A stretch of 64,000 nt of DNA from Pinus tabuliformis (GCA_031772625.1 CM062804.1:276179174-276243173); one strand, 5' to 3'; shown: positions 22,093-34,686, counted from the first letter of the stretch. Translations and numbers: made by a program. The notes: generated by a model not told the origin, from the letters alone.

Positions 22093-24640
22093 AAACCACC
22101 TCAAGGGACTATGTTTCTCTTAGCACCCCTTTCAAATAAAGTTCTTTCCCATCCGCTATTTCGAACTTGTATTTCAACTTGGCTTTTAAGACATTTGATT
22201 TTCTACCTCTAGCTTTTCGGGGCACAAAGGGAGTCCATGGACTCCCTAGCCCACACATGGAGGGAGGCATGAGTTATTTTTTGTCCCTAGGTCGAAGGAT
22301 ATAGTGGGGTTCCTCTAAAAAGAAGGGCACAGGTAGTCGGCTAAGCAGCGCGTAGGACGAGGTCATCTCTATGCTAAGGATAGGGATTGATGTAATGATA
22401 ATATCTAGATAATTGGAGATTTCACACTTGGAATTCATAGAGGATAATCAAGGCCTAGAGGGACTAGGCCATGATACAACATCATAAAAAAAAGGTGATG
22501 CATATTCAAAGGTAATGGAGGGTAGAAGAATATGGGCTAGCTGAGATGCTGGTTCGGTATATATCACTTCGTTCTATACCTCTTAATGGCACTCACTTCC
22601 TTGGCTATATTTATTCCCCTGAAGACTAGGTTGTGCTTTCTCAATCTCCATTTCAGCCGAATCAGGATCCCTCTAAATGCCATCAATCACTACTTATCCT
22701 GCTTCCTCTAACTCCGCTACCCCCTGCTCATCAGTCCTCAAATTTCCCTTCCCGTGCCTTCTCAAAGAAACCCTAATGGACAATCACTCACCACATGACC
22801 ATGTTTGTGACAAATGTGGAATCAGAAAGGCAATTCATCATAATCAATTATATGAGAATGTGTATACCCGTGGAGCTCAAAGTTGATTTTTCCGTTAAAC
22901 CCTCCCTTGGGTTCAATTGTACTAGTAAGAGAGCCACAATTATATTCTTTGTTTCCAGAAATGTTATTTTTTCTTCTAAGAATGTTCTTAGCTCATTGAC
23001 AATGGCATTGAATACATCCTCTATCCATAAGTGAGGAGCAGCACAGGAAGTCATACTTAGACTCGAATCTTCTCCAATTTGTCCATTTACACAACAAATA
23101 ATTGTATCCATGTTTTGAAAAGTATAGGAGAACTCTCGAAACACCAATTTCGCTTGAGAACCTATTCAAGCATGTCATCCTTACTAAAGTGAAGCATGAA
23201 CTGAGCCATAGCTAATATGGTCACTTATACCTAGGCATTTAGTGCTCCTTCCCATTCCTTGTTAGTCCATTCAAGTGTATATTGAGGTGAATAGCGTCTT
23301 CCTTTGGCTCTCCCAACTAAGATCAACTCTGAGGCTTCCATGGCCTTATCCAGCTCAATATCAACTCCAAGAACCAATTTGGGACATGCCAACTTTTTCT
23401 TTATTACTTCCCCTTTTTTCACTTTGCTCCTGTTGTTTTGCCATGTCCTCCCTCCCTTGATGTTGAGTTTTCCTTTTCTTCGCCCACATATTCTAGATCT
23501 TCAAAAACCATATCTAATCTCTCCTCTACTGGTACTGACTATACAAAGAATTCCCATAAATCAGTTGATACCCCTTCCACTTCGGACGTACGAAATGTGC
23601 CCCTCCCTCCTATTGCCAAGAGGTTAAACTCTCATTCTTCCCCAAATCCATTTCCCTACCTTTCTAGTGTGCAGTCACCACCACTTCCATCCCTTGATTT
23701 CCATAGAGATTCATGGCTCTCCACCAACTTCCACTCACCACCAATGGCTTGATGTAGATCCCCTGATGGAGTTGGATATTTTGACGCGATTTGGGTCTCC
23801 TCCTCCCTTATTCGAGGGACTAAATTCCATGTCACCACTCTCTCAATCCATTGAGCTAAACCCCCTTCCTTAGTGTAATTTCCTGATACAAAGCTTGATC
23901 TTAGTCCTTCATTGCACCATAGACCATTACCTCAATCTATGTATTCCAAGCCTCCCAAGAGGTACATGGGTGAAGAGTGTCCAGAGATATTTAAGCAACC
24001 TGATTCCCTACCAACACCTCTGTAACCTAAACCCCCAGAATTGTCGAAGACTTGAAAACCTCCCGCAAACCATTATCAAGGCTTCTAAACCCCTTTGAGG
24101 CAATGTTTGGCTTCCCTGAAACCGTAAAGCCAAAACCATCCTCCAAACTCCATTCAAACCTCGTAACACCTTTCTTTCCACCTGGAAACCGATGTGGAGG
24201 CTTGACCTTATCTAGGTTTTTTTGAGTTCATTCTATCCCCCATATAGATAAAATATCCTCTAGTTCTAGCTCCAACTCCACATAGTCCCTTGGGCTGACC
24301 ATAATTGCTAGCTCATAGAAAAATGTAGACTGGTATGTGAAAAGACCCCCACAGTTGTTACCTCATACACAAGGCACATGTTACCAACTTACCAGATCAC
24401 CTAAGCTTCCATACAACTTCTTATTCCTATCCAGAACACGGGTCATCCAACAAATAATTTGATGTAGTTTACCCCCCCTCCATTTTCCTACCACACACCA
24501 TTATTTTTTGTCAGGGGAGATACCATGGGGTCCATGAAAGCGCCTAAGACCTCCCCTCAAGGAAGCCCTACCACGGATCCTATAAAACCCTAGCCGCCAT
24601 CCTCCAATCACCTATTCATGCTAGGAGAGTTCCACCCAAT
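22093..24640 (-). pseudogene. LINE ORF1 and 5' untranslated region (unit 1)
   Basis: ORF1 is decayed but recognisable. The DUF4283-like segment lies at 23422-23231 (M-E-A-S-E-L-I-L-V-G-R-A-K-G onwards). A zinc knuckle near 22830-22780 reads F-H-I-C-H-K-H-G-H-V-V-S-D-C, with the first cysteine lost and the last kept, the reverse of the unit 0 copy. The 5' untranslated region runs to about 24640. Confidence 0.65.
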
Positions 24641-25502
24641 AATTTAATTTTAATATTATGGCTAAATTAGATATTAAATTGATATCTCAGCAAGAAAGAA
24701 ATAAAATTTTAACATCCACAATGCTAAATATAGCCTATGGGACCTATTTTAGAGTGCAAAACTTAAAAAAAGTATGCAACTCAAGAGATTTAATCCTCTT
24801 CGAAATAGATCAATATTGGTTCTATATATGCATATAGAATGTGTAACATTTTATTTTTAAAACTTTATTTTTGAATGCATAAATGGATACAATGCCTTAA
24901 AATTTTACCTGTACAACTAGATTGTGTAAACTACACCACATAAATTTGCAATTCCAACAAATCTTTGCTAGACGAAATTTAAATTTAAATTTAAAATTGG
25001 AATTAATGGCTCCAAATTTTAAAATAAACCCATTTCTTTATGTTGATTTCAAAATATCATGAAATCTAAAGGTCACTCCAATGAAAGATGCTATCTCTTT
25101 AATCTCATTATCAACACACATTGACTTTAGCCATTTCCTATGTGCAATTACATTTTTGATGTGTGAGTGCCCACGAGGACCTATGGTAATGCTTCTCCTC
25201 ATTACCTTTCATGTTATAGCTTGGATATAATATGTATATAAGATTTTGACATAGTGGTATGATTGGAACAAAAATGATTTAGTGAGGTCCTTTGAGAAAC
25301 CTTTGTGAGACATGCATCGGCACAAGTGTGAGACTATTGCAAGCATGAACACATTTTGTCCCCTCTATCCACCACCATTTAGGTTGTTCTCTTTCGTTTG
25401 CTACAACATTTTTGCACTAACATCATAGGCATGCTCAATTCCTTGAGTGTATCTTTGCACCTTTAGGAGAAATTACTAATATTATAAAGATACAGTCTAT
25501 TT
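24641..25502. repeat. AT-rich flank shared with 3491-4361
   Basis: Collinear with the right end of unit 0, with scattered substitutions and small gaps. No conserved reading frame. It ends at the unit breakpoint. Confidence 0.75.
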
Positions 25503-27220
25503 AATACAATGATTGACAACCTTGAAAGTATATGTGAAAGAATACTAGTAAATAAAGATACCATAATTTAACTAATAATTTTTTTCTAATGACATCCATT
25601 AATAAATTACAAGATTATTTCGTGTCTTAGTCATTTTATTAAGTTAAATAAATTAAATCTGAGACTAACCATATTTTATCTCAAATCCAAATACATCAAC
25701 CATTTAAAATACCAAAACCAAATCTCTTTTGGAAATGTCTCTTCACGTGCAAGCTTTTCCTTAAATTTCACTCCTAAAATGGTTCTAAATTATTTGATCC
25801 ATTTAAGTGAAAGACCAATTCTAAATTAAAATGAGAAATAATAAAAGCATTTGCCATTTTTACGTATAGTTTATTTACTTGATTTTTCTATAACAGAAAA
25901 TATATATTAAGCCTTTAACCACACACCTTAGTGAATTTCCTTGTGAGTATAAAAACATTTTAGTGAGATATATATTAAAATATTAAAAAATGAAAATTTA
26001 TATCAAAGTTACAATTTCACATTAATATTTCATAGAGATTCTTATAAGTATAGCGATATAAATTAAATGGATCATAAATATCCATAAACATTAAAACACT
26101 TATCTCTTTATATATTTAGTATTGGAAAAATTAAAAAAATCACAAAAAATAATTAAATTGTAACAACAATATTATTAATATTATTTTAAAAAGAATTCAT
26201 ATATGAGCGAAATATAGATACTTTTTAAAAAACATGTAACACTATTTTTAACTATGGAACTTCCACCCTTGTTATCATGGAGATTCTTAATTTATAAATA
26301 GGCTCTATTACAATCCTATAAGACAACATCATGGTTTACTAATATGATATGTCCAAAAAAACATAATCTATGCTCATACTATAGATGGTCAAATAACATT
26401 ATTTTAATTAATTTAATTGAAAGTTAAAAAAAAAAAATACTTTTAAAATAAATATCAACCTTTGATTTCTGATTAATATTAAAAACATTATAAAATATTT
26501 TATAAAAATCTAGTAAATTTCATGACAATTTTTTTTTAATAGAATTTCTTCATCTTCATTCGTTTTTTGCATTTTTCAACCCATGGTTTTGCTAAAAACA
26601 ATTTTGTGGCACATGGTGGTTTTGACCATTGGTTTTGTAGTTTCAGTTCTGTAACTATGGTTCAATTAGAAATTCATATTCCATGAGATGTATATTATAT
26701 TGTAATATTACATATAAAATATAATGATTTTTTTTTGGTTTTCTCGATTTTGGGTTTCTAGGATTATCCTTTCTAATTTTATTAAAAATATATATACAAA
26801 AAATAAATGTACAAGGTTAAAATGTACATTTGGTATGATGTTGGAGTAATTTCAGAGTAACACCTACAATCGGCCAAGAATAATCCAAAGGGGTGGGAAG
26901 GTATATTAAAAATTGATATAAAAGAGAAGGATCAACACTGGATCTAATGAGGCTCACATGCACATACCAAGGATGAGTGTTTAAACTACTAGTTAGTTTT
27001 TATGCAATGATGTGTGTTTATTTTAAAATAAAATTGATATCATGTTTGATTTTATAAAATTATAATTGGTTATCTTATATTTAAATCATCATACTACTTC
27101 GGAATTGTTGTTTTAAATGGTTTCACATCAACATGATTGTTGCAAATAATCCAAGGTGATGGCTAATTGTGTTTATTTTCATTTTTATTTTTTAGCAAAT
27201 TTTCCAGTAACATCACATAA
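25503..27220. other. AT-rich intergenic sequence, no gene
   Basis: Very AT-rich, with homopolymer runs and no open frame with protein character. It has no partner elsewhere in the window and separates unit 1 from the gag remnant. Confidence 0.5.
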
Positions 27221-28175
27221 GAAAACCTAAAGGAATGACAAGTGTGTAAAAAGGATGAGTAACAATATTGGCCTGTAAGGCACAAATAGGTCCCAATATG
27301 ATGAAGAATAAAATTCGGTTGGGCAAAGGATAGAAGAAGGTTTTCCTGATTGGATGGACACCCTTAGAACCCTAAGAGATAAACTAAGAAGATGCAAAGT
27401 AGATAATGAAAATATTGTTAGGGCACAATAAATGGAAGAAGTGGTAAATATAGTAATATTGTAGAGCTTATCAAGCCTACAAAAGAAGAAGCAAAAGGAT
27501 TTTGATGCCATTCATCTAGACAAGCACAAGTCCAAACCTAGAGTGTGAGATATTTAAAGGAAATGGTTGGATAAAAATAGGTCATGACGTCATTAGTCAA
27601 GGAAAATACGTCGACATGTAGATGAAGGAATAGTTATACTCGACACTTCTGAAATTGATTTAGGCAACCTTGACCGATTATCAAATATTGTAGTTAAGAA
27701 ACACCATCATCATAGGAGAAGTAGTAAGAGTTCAATGCTAGAAGAATTCAATGAATCAAATCCTCCCACCTTCAGTGGAGAGAAAAATAAGGATGAAGAG
27801 GTAAAGGCTTAGTTATTGGGGATGAGGAAATACTTTAGGATGCATGACTACTCTAAGAACATGAAGGATAAAGTAATTACTTTTAGCTTGAAAGGAAAAG
27901 GTGATATATGGTGAGGCAATTTGAAGAATGTTAAATAAATAAGGGATAAAGAGTTCTCTGGAGAATTTTCTGCAAATACTTACAGGAGAAGTACTTGTTG
28001 TAGAGGTACTGTGATAGAAAGATCAAGTAATTCCATGAGCATAAGCTAGGGTAACTCACTACTGATGAATACACCAATAGACTTATGGAATTATTGAGGT
28101 ATGTAACTTATATTAGAGATGCGAAGGTGAAGATTCAAAGGTACCTTAGTGGGTTACTGTAATATTATCAAGATT
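27221..28175 (+). pseudogene. Ty3/Gypsy gag remnant
   Basis: The plus strand gives a Gypsy gag with many stops. There is an N-terminal coiled-coil-like stretch near 27350-27500. The capsid part then begins N-P-P-T-F-S-G-E-K near 27770, continues with L-L-G-M-R-K-Y-F-R-M-H-D-Y and F-S-L-K-G-K-G-D-I-W, and later has D-E-Y-T-N-R-L-M-E-L-L-R-Y-V. It ends in K-I-Q-R-Y-L-S-G-L near 28155. Stops include several TAG and TGA at tryptophan or glutamine positions. It is cut by the 5' end of the LINE at about 28185. Confidence 0.8.
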
Positions 28176-28195
28176 TTATGAACCAAGAACACTTG

Positions 28196-29526
28196 AGGAC
28201 ACAATTAGGAACTCCATCTAGTTTTTCAATTCTGGTTAATGGTTCTCCATCTAAAACTTTTAAACCTTCAAGAGGCCTCAGGCAGGGAGATCCTCTCTCC
28301 CCGTTTCTCTTTATCCTCATGATGGAAGGACTTGGTCGATCTATAAGCATTCTAAAGAAGTGGGCACTATCCAGGGTCTCAGACTCTCCGAGACTGGACA
28401 GGCTTTGACCCATCAGCAATTTGTAGATGATACTATGCTTCAGGGCATCCCCATAGTCAAAGAGGCGCTAGCATATAAACAAATCCTAAGTGAATTTTCC
28501 ATGGCAGCTGGTACAGAGGTAAGCCTCTCCAAATCTAAGATTTTCTTCTTTAATACTAATATTGCTATTCAGCAGAATATCTCCAGAATTCTGGGTTTTC
28601 AAAGAGATGTGCTACCTTCCAAATACTTGGGAGTTCCACTAACTGACAAACCTATGCATAAGAGTATCTGGGAGCCAGTGATTAACAAGATGCAGGACAA
28701 GACCAGGAAATGGACCATTAGATCTTTGAACTTGGCAGGCCGACTGGTGCTTACAAAAGATGTCCTCCAATCAATCCCCACCTTCATGCTTTCAGCCCTT
28801 CTAGATCCAAAAGGAGTCTTACATCAATTTAGAATCATTCAAAGAGACTTTCTTTGGGGTAAGGGGGAGGAGAAAAAGAAATGGGCCTTGGTAGCCAAGG
28901 ATACTATTTGCAGACCTAAGAACCACAGAGGTCTTGGTCTGGATGACCCAAAAGTGCTAAACAAAGTTTTAGGGGCTAAACTATGGTGGAGATGGGTTAA
29001 AGATCTAGAGGCACAATGGGCTATTATTTGGAAGGAGAAATACACTAGTAATTGGCAAAATAGTGACCTTATAAGGATGTCTGGCGTCATAAAAGGCTCC
29101 TACATCTCGAATAAAGCATGGGAAAATAGAAGCATAGTTCAAAAAAATAGTTTTTGGGAAATCAAAGTAGGAGATCTAGCTTTGTTTTGGGATGATAAAT
29201 GGTAACAAGAACCTATACTGCTAAGAGAGGACTTTGTGGAGCTCAAGAATGATAATGACAACAAAGGACTACTTAGAGTAAAAGATTTTTGGGATCAGAC
29301 TAGCAATGAAGGAAAATGGCGTACCTGGAAGAATATGGAGTACAGGGATGACTTCCCCTTAAAAGTAAAAGCCAATGCACTTCTAACAATGTTGGACCAA
29401 AGGAAAATACTAGTATCAGAGGATCATGACCAACTTAGATGGGGCAATAATAATGAAAGCACCTTTAATCTTAAGGAGGCAAAGCGCTTAGTCCTGGAGC
29501 TTGATTCTAATGAACTGGATAGGGTT
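28196..29526 (+). pseudogene. LINE E reverse transcriptase, C-terminal part
   Basis: The frame at 28178-28408 has the [13 protein letters not shown] box. It shifts to 28360-29205, which carries the catalytic Q-Q-F-V-D-D-T box and Y-L-G-V-P-L, then the connection region R-R-D-F-L-W-G-like (Q-R-D-F-L-W-G-K) and W-A-L-V. A stop at 29203 separates the continuing frame 29236-29532. The N-terminal RT and the endonuclease are absent, so no activity is possible. Confidence 0.9.
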
Positions 29527-30600
29527 TGGTAGAACCTATGGAGACATCAAGGATGGATGAAAACCAAACTTTTCATGTGGTTGGCACATCATAAGAAAAT
29601 TCTTGGGAGAGCATTAGGAAGAGGGGTGTTCTAGGACCTTCTAGAGTCCAGCTTTGTGAGTCTCAAGAGGAAACGATGGAGCACCTACTCAACACCTGCA
29701 TATTCACCTCCAACTTGTGGGATGCTTTTGCCTTCATTTTCAGAATACCGTTAATAACTGGAGAGGAAACTTTTTTGATTATGAAATAACAAAAAAAGCT
29801 TGGGCTTTAAATCCAAGCTTCATAATATGGAATGTATGGAAAGAAAGGAACAACAATATCTTCAAACATAAAAAAAAAGTTCCTACCAGATCATCATGAC
29901 TCAGATCTTAAGTCAGATCAAGGAGACGGTGGGAACTTTATTGCAGACTCACCCAAAAAATCCCCCTTCAGATGTTGATATGCAGATACTTCTTCAGTTG
30001 GGTATGCAGGGGCTTATTCCTCAGGGCATGGACGTGAAGGTCAAGAAATTGGTCACTGAAAAAGGCTTTTGGCATCCTCCCCCTCAGGGTTTTATGAAAT
30101 TCAAGATAAATGGAGCCTCAAAAGGCAATTCGGGTATTGCTGGTTATGGTGGGGTGTTAAGGGATGAAAACAGATGCATCCATTTTATTTTTCACTGCCA
30201 TCTGGGAAGAGCCACAAATAATATGGCGGCGCTAATAGCACTAGAACAAAGTCTAGATATCCTTAAGTAGGACAATCTTCAGAACATCATCATTGAAGAT
30301 AACTCTGAGCTAATCATCAATGTGGTCAAGAGAATCTATTATGGTTCTGCACCGAAAAAGGTCTCAAGATACCGGAGGCTGCTTCAGGTCTTTCAAAGGA
30401 TATAATTCCACCTTCTGCACTTGAGAACTGTAAGCTTCGTTCATGTGCAAAGGACGACCAATAAATTGGTAGACATTCTAGCTAATAAAGGGGTTCTCTG
30501 CACCAAAAGCAGTGTCAAGTTCAGATGGCAAGAGATACCACAGGGCAGTTTGAGGGAGAATTGTCTCATTCAGGTGGATGAGGACCGTTCGCTCTATTGA
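29527..30600 (+). pseudogene. LINE E zf-RVT and RNase H, decayed
   Basis: A zf-RVT-like segment near 29640-29710 keeps C-E-S-Q-E-E-T-M-E-H-L-L-N-T-C. RNase H follows at 30095-30560. It starts K-I-N-G-A-S-K-G-N, so the first catalytic aspartate is asparagine. The N-N-M-A-A-L segment has alanine in place of the catalytic glutamate. E-D-N-S and L-V-D-I-L-A remain. A stop lies at 30268. Two of the four expected metal-binding residues are lost. Confidence 0.8.
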
Positions 30601-31590
30601 AACACAGTAGGTCATTAGCCGCAGAGACTAGGTCTAGCTGATATGGATCCAATATGAAGTGGTGTTTCAGAGGGGTTTTTGCAATAGGGATGCAGGTCTC
30701 TGCTAGCTTTCTCAGCCCAGAAAAGTACGATCACAAGGGTCTTAGGTGGAAGTTGCTTGGCAACTAGTGATTCTCGGAGGCTCAGACGATGAATACCAAG
30801 GGTGGTAAATTGAGTTCCCTCTTCCTAGGGATCAAGCAAATGATGAGCAGAGGTGTTGTAAAGGACCACAGTCTCGGCTTTCTCAGCCGACATGAAACCC
30901 TCAGAATTACTACTTGTGGTGTCAATACCAGCCGTGGGGTGGTATATGGTATATCACGCACCCTTAAAGCCGGGAGCGGTTTTTCTGAGTTGAGAGCAAT
31001 TCCACTCACCACTCTACATGTGGCCAAGGCAGGAGAGAGAATACCTAATTCTCTAAGCTTTTTGATCATGCGATATGATTTTCCACCATTGGATTGGGCA
31101 AGGATAATCGACGGCTATGATACTGCATGCTTGTTGGTGGGTCCGGGCGAGGCATTACTACCCGTGGTGTCAATACCAGCCATGGGGTGGTTTACTGTAT
31201 ATCGCGCGCCCATAAAGCCGGGAGTGATTTTTTTGAGTTAAGAGCGATTCCACTCACCACTCTACATGTGGCCAAGGTTGGAGAGAGAATATCGCCCTCA
31301 TCGGGTGGTAATTCTCTGAGCTTTTTGTCCATGCGATATGATCCTCCACCATTGGATCAGGTGAGGATAATCAACGGCTATGATACGGCGTGCATGTTGG
31401 TGGGTCCGAGCGGGCTACTCATCTTTTGCTTTTATTCTCTCTGTTGTATGGGTCTCTGATTACTTCAACCTTTGGGTTAGGGAGTAAAACCTTAGGCTAA
31501 ATGGTTCAGCCTCTAGTTGTTTGTATTATATGTAATTTCCTCCTTTTGGTTATTTTAAATAGAAGGCACGACTCTTGCATTAACAAAAAA
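30601..31590 (+). repeat. LINE E 3' untranslated region and A-rich tail
   Basis: This follows the RNase H stop and includes a 248-bp tandem duplication (30906-31410). It ends in an untranslated run typical of plant LINEs, with 'gttattttaaatagaaggc' followed by aacaaaaaaatatatat. The downstream sequence is AT-rich, so the target duplication was not resolved. Confidence 0.7.
30906..31410 (+). repeat. 248-bp tandem duplication in LINE E 3' region
   Basis: Two copies start attac at 30906 and 31154. Both read as the same peptide in two different frames (248 is not a multiple of 3), containing R-A-I-P-L-T-T-L-H-V-A-K and I-D/N-G-Y-D-T-A-C. The second copy has a small insert near 31300. A third copy may begin and break off after 31405. 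Confidence 0.8.
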
Positions 31591-31762
31591 ATATATATAT
31601 AATAAATATTACATATTAAATTATGGCTAAAATATTTTCGTAATCCACATTAAATATTTTTTAATTAATATTTCTTAATATGGTATATCACTTTTAAATT
31701 TCTAAAAATTATGAATTTTTTTTAATTTAAATTAATTAATTTTTTTTAATAAATTTAATATA
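31591..31762. other. AT-rich spacer before unit 2
   Basis: Extremely AT-rich, with no gene. Unit 2 homology begins near its right end. Confidence 0.4.
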
Positions 31763-32537
31763 AAATTACAAAATTTAATATAAACACTAAAATATTTTAT
31801 TTATATTTAACAATAAAATATATTGCTATTATTAATATATTCTTGTTTTGAATATTACACATCAAATAATTATAAAATAAATGACACATGATGTAATATC
31901 AAAAATAATATATTTATATATCATATACTTATATAATATCAAAAATAATATATTTATATGTCATATACTTATTCCAGTAGGTAAAAAAAATAAACCTGAA
32001 TCCTATTTCCTTTCCTAAACCGACAAAACGTAATTCTTATTTGCGTCGCTTCCCTTTCCGAAAAATAATCGACTTAAATAATGTATTTAAATCCGAATGT
32101 CGCCTTGATTTTACAATACATTTTGGTTTCCGATCCACGGTTTTACATATTCCAATACGTGTGGCTTTACGCAATATCATTTAATGGCTTTTCCTTATGA
32201 CACGAAATTGTGATGGATAACCCGGATGCCATTGAATGCCGGTAATAATAGAAGCTTATTCTTCCCTCGCCCTCTCCCATGCGTGCAAACACTATTTAGG
32301 CAAAGTCAACGTCATCCTATTTCCCAATCAACATCATGGGATCCTTTTTCCCAATCGACATCACGCGATCTTTTTCCTTCCCGCCCGAGAGTTATCTATG
32401 ACACTTGAAAGTAGGTGTTCTTGGTTGCCCAGTTAAACTTGGAGGAACTGCGCCATAGCTGAACGCGGCCTTCGCCAGAGACAGAAAGAATAACAGCCTA
32501 AATTTCACCGCAGGAAGACAAATCCGTATTACCTGCC
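31763..32537 (+). promoter_or_regulatory. Upstream region of WOX gene
   Basis: The region immediately before the coding start is GC-richer than its surroundings, with gcgccatag, gaacgcggcc and ccgcagg words, and is conserved with 9545-10262. Further upstream is AT-rich, with a 40-base near-tandem repeat of 'atatcaaaaataatatattt' near 31900 and 31935. No clear TATA box at a proper distance was identified. The promoter role comes from position only. Confidence 0.45.
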
Positions 32538-33559
32538 ATGCCACGCCACGTCAGCTCTCCAGAATCAGTAGGTTCCATGGAAAGGAAGGAATTAGAGATT
32601 ACAATGTCCCGTTGGAAGCCCACAAAAAGACAGAAAGAGATTTTGGAAGACCTCTTCAGGCAAGGGCATCGTAACCCTAGTCGCTCTCGAATAAATGAGA
32701 TTACTACTCTACTCAAACAACACGGCAAAGTAGAAGCAAAAAATGTGTTTTATTGGTTTCAGAATACTCAAGCACGCAGCAAGAGGAAACAGAAAATGAA
32801 GACCCGTCCGATGCAGCGATCTCGATTTGAATCAATGCGTCAGGTTCTGAATGAAAAAGATACTGTGAAAAGCTTGGAGGGCGAAACCTGTTATCCTCCA
32901 ACTAAGGGTAAACTATAGTTACTTTGTTTTTAAAACAGTCTTAAGCGTTTCCATTTTTAGTTGCTTACTTATACTGTAGCCATGTTTGTCTATGTTCAGC
33001 TGATGGCATGATCGTGGATTATACAAAGCATATGGCCCAGTTCTCACCTCAGGTAGCGACAATCTAATGGGCAGCTTGTTATTCTCTTCCCTTTTTTTAT
33101 TGTTAAATCTAGGTTTCACATGTGTTTTTCGCTCTCTGATTCATTATCCACGTATTTTAGATTATGGTCCAGGAAACCACAAGTTCACCAGAATCAGCCT
33201 CCGGTATGCCAACACAAAAGCTCATACCTATTGATTTGTCATCGAAACAACATTTGCAATCTGTTGGGGTCGAAACGTTCTCAGAACCCGATCATTTCAC
33301 ATACAATATGTGGAACAAAGAAGCCCATAGAAAAGATGGATGGCTGCACCATTTTACAGACCCTCGCAGAAGTAACGTCATGACGAATTGTGCAGCTGCC
33401 CAGGAACATGAGAAAAGAGAGGAATTGCTGGAGCTGTTTCCTTTGCATCCGGATGGTAACCTCAGGTCCAAGTGCAACAGTAGTTTGAACGGTGAACAAC
33501 AAACCAACAACCTGAAGTTGGGTGGTGGTGTATTCTTGTCATTAAAGTTTGTGCCTTAG
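32538..33559 (+). CDS. WUSCHEL-related homeobox (WOX) protein, three exons
   Basis: A plant transcription factor of the WOX family, nuclear, whose members maintain stem cells or pattern embryos and organs. Model: exon 1 32538-32907, exon 2 33000-33052, exon 3 33161-33559. Both introns (92 and 108 bases) are GT-AG and phases join cleanly, giving 273 residues. Residues about 24-86 form the homeodomain, from S-R-W-K-P-T through the helix 3 core N-V-F-Y-W-F-Q-N to A-R-S-K-R-K. Near residue 240, L-L-E-L-F-P-L-H-P matches the WUS-box of the WUS clade with T changed to L. A possible repression-type L-S-L lies at the C-terminus. Exon boundaries are predicted by me without transcript data. Differences from the pseudogene copy are mostly replacements, so selection on this gene is not proven. 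Confidence 0.82.
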
Positions 33560-33927
33560 ATACAAACGAATTGCATACTCAAAGTTTACCCCTATTTTAT
33601 TCATTTTCATGATCATAAATCCCGTCCAATCCGTTATCAAATTTTGTCATTTGAAGTGTACGTTGAGGTCTGGTTTATCATACAATCTAAATAAATCAAA
33701 CAATCTCAGCGTTTTACTTGAATAAATAAATGCATCTTCCATTTTTATGACAAATATCTTCATTCTTTCCATTCATAACCATTTTGAGTTTACTAATGTG
33801 GGGAAATAAAAATATTTTTGAGGTTCGCAATGTTGCAAAATAATATGTTTTGGCAAGATTAGAGGGTTACATTGTTAGTTCAAGTTTATCCTTAATCTGG
33901 ATAGCATGAATACAAAATTTACCTAAA

Positions 33928-33987
33928 CCTAATTTCAGAAAAAGGTTCCTAATTTCATAAAAAGGTTCCTAATTTCATAAAAAGGTT
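33928..33987. repeat. 20-bp tandem repeat, three copies
   Basis: cctaatttcataaaaaggtt begins at 33928 (with one change), 33948 and 33968. The phrase appears again at about 34024. The unit 1 copy near 11620 has a single copy, so the array arose after the units separated. Confidence 0.85.
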
Positions 33988-34686
33988 TGATTTTCAATGT
34001 GGGACTTGAATAATTTGCCAAAACCTAATTTCATAAAAAGGTTTGATTTTTACTGTGAAACTTGAATTGACCAAAGGAAGTGTGTATTTGCTAAATGAAG
34101 CATACCACATTACTCTAGAGGATGCAGAAGCAATTTTACTCGCAAATGGAGAAAACTTACACCATAGTTTTCTCTCAAACTCATCTCTACAAACTTTTTA
34201 ATAGCATGAAATTTTTTGTAGACCGTCAATATTTATAATCCGAACCACCAATAGGCTTAGGTTTTGTAATTTTTTCCTATTTTTACATTATAGTTGTTCT
34301 TTTTTTGAAAATGGTGAGGATAGTCGTTATCTACCTTTTTCATCTCCATTTGACATTTGTCCTTCTGCCCTTCTCACATGTATAAACTTTAACTTAAGAA
34401 AAAAAAGGAATTGCACATCTTATTGTAAAATGGACCATTTTACTAAATAATTATTTCTCTATATAAAAAGAATGTTATAAATAATAATGAAGAACTTATT
34501 ATAATTAGAATAATCTAAAATCCCTAGGAAATTGGTGGGTGTGGGAGCTAGTTGGAATTTATTTAGTTTTAAGATTATGGCTAAATTAGATATTAAATTG
34601 ATATATGAGATTTTTTAATATAAAGTTTATAAAGGTATATATATTTTAATCTTTTTTGAATTTGAACCTTTAACATTTTACCAAAG

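Larger units (their letters stand above)
12478..24640 (-). mobile_element. LINE (L1-like) of unit 1, interrupted and rearranged
   Basis: This is the same LINE copy as in unit 2. The 3' end at 12478 matches 35762, and the 5' boundary near 24640 matches 3490. ORF2 has lost its RNase H, zf-RVT and reverse transcriptase thumb. The sequence jumps from the 3' untranslated region (12535) to the RT palm (about 12600). At the junction a 27-base phrase ending actttattcc is present twice. A Copia element splits it at 13052-19178, and about 1.4 kb of RT-plus-endonuclease sequence is tandemly duplicated. Confidence 0.8.
9545..25502. repeat. Segmental duplication unit 1
   Basis: This is collinear with unit 2 (31763-53774) in the order WOX upstream region, WOX exons, AT-rich spacer, LINE 3' end, LINE body. 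Its last part is collinear with unit 0. Without the nested Copia element it is about 9.8 kb. Relative to unit 2 it has lost about 2.4 kb of LINE ORF2 and carries an internal tandem duplication of LINE sequence. It has the empty target site for Gypsy F at 21854-21858. Confidence 0.85.
28185..31590 (+). mobile_element. 5'-truncated LINE on plus strand (LINE E)
   Basis: An L1-like LINE of a different subfamily from the minus-strand copies. It begins inside the RT palm, continues through the RT thumb, zf-RVT and RNase H, and ends with a 3' untranslated region followed by an A-rich tail near 31580. A 5' truncation with an A tail is the usual outcome of target-primed insertion. The insertion cut the Gypsy gag remnant. 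Confidence 0.88.
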
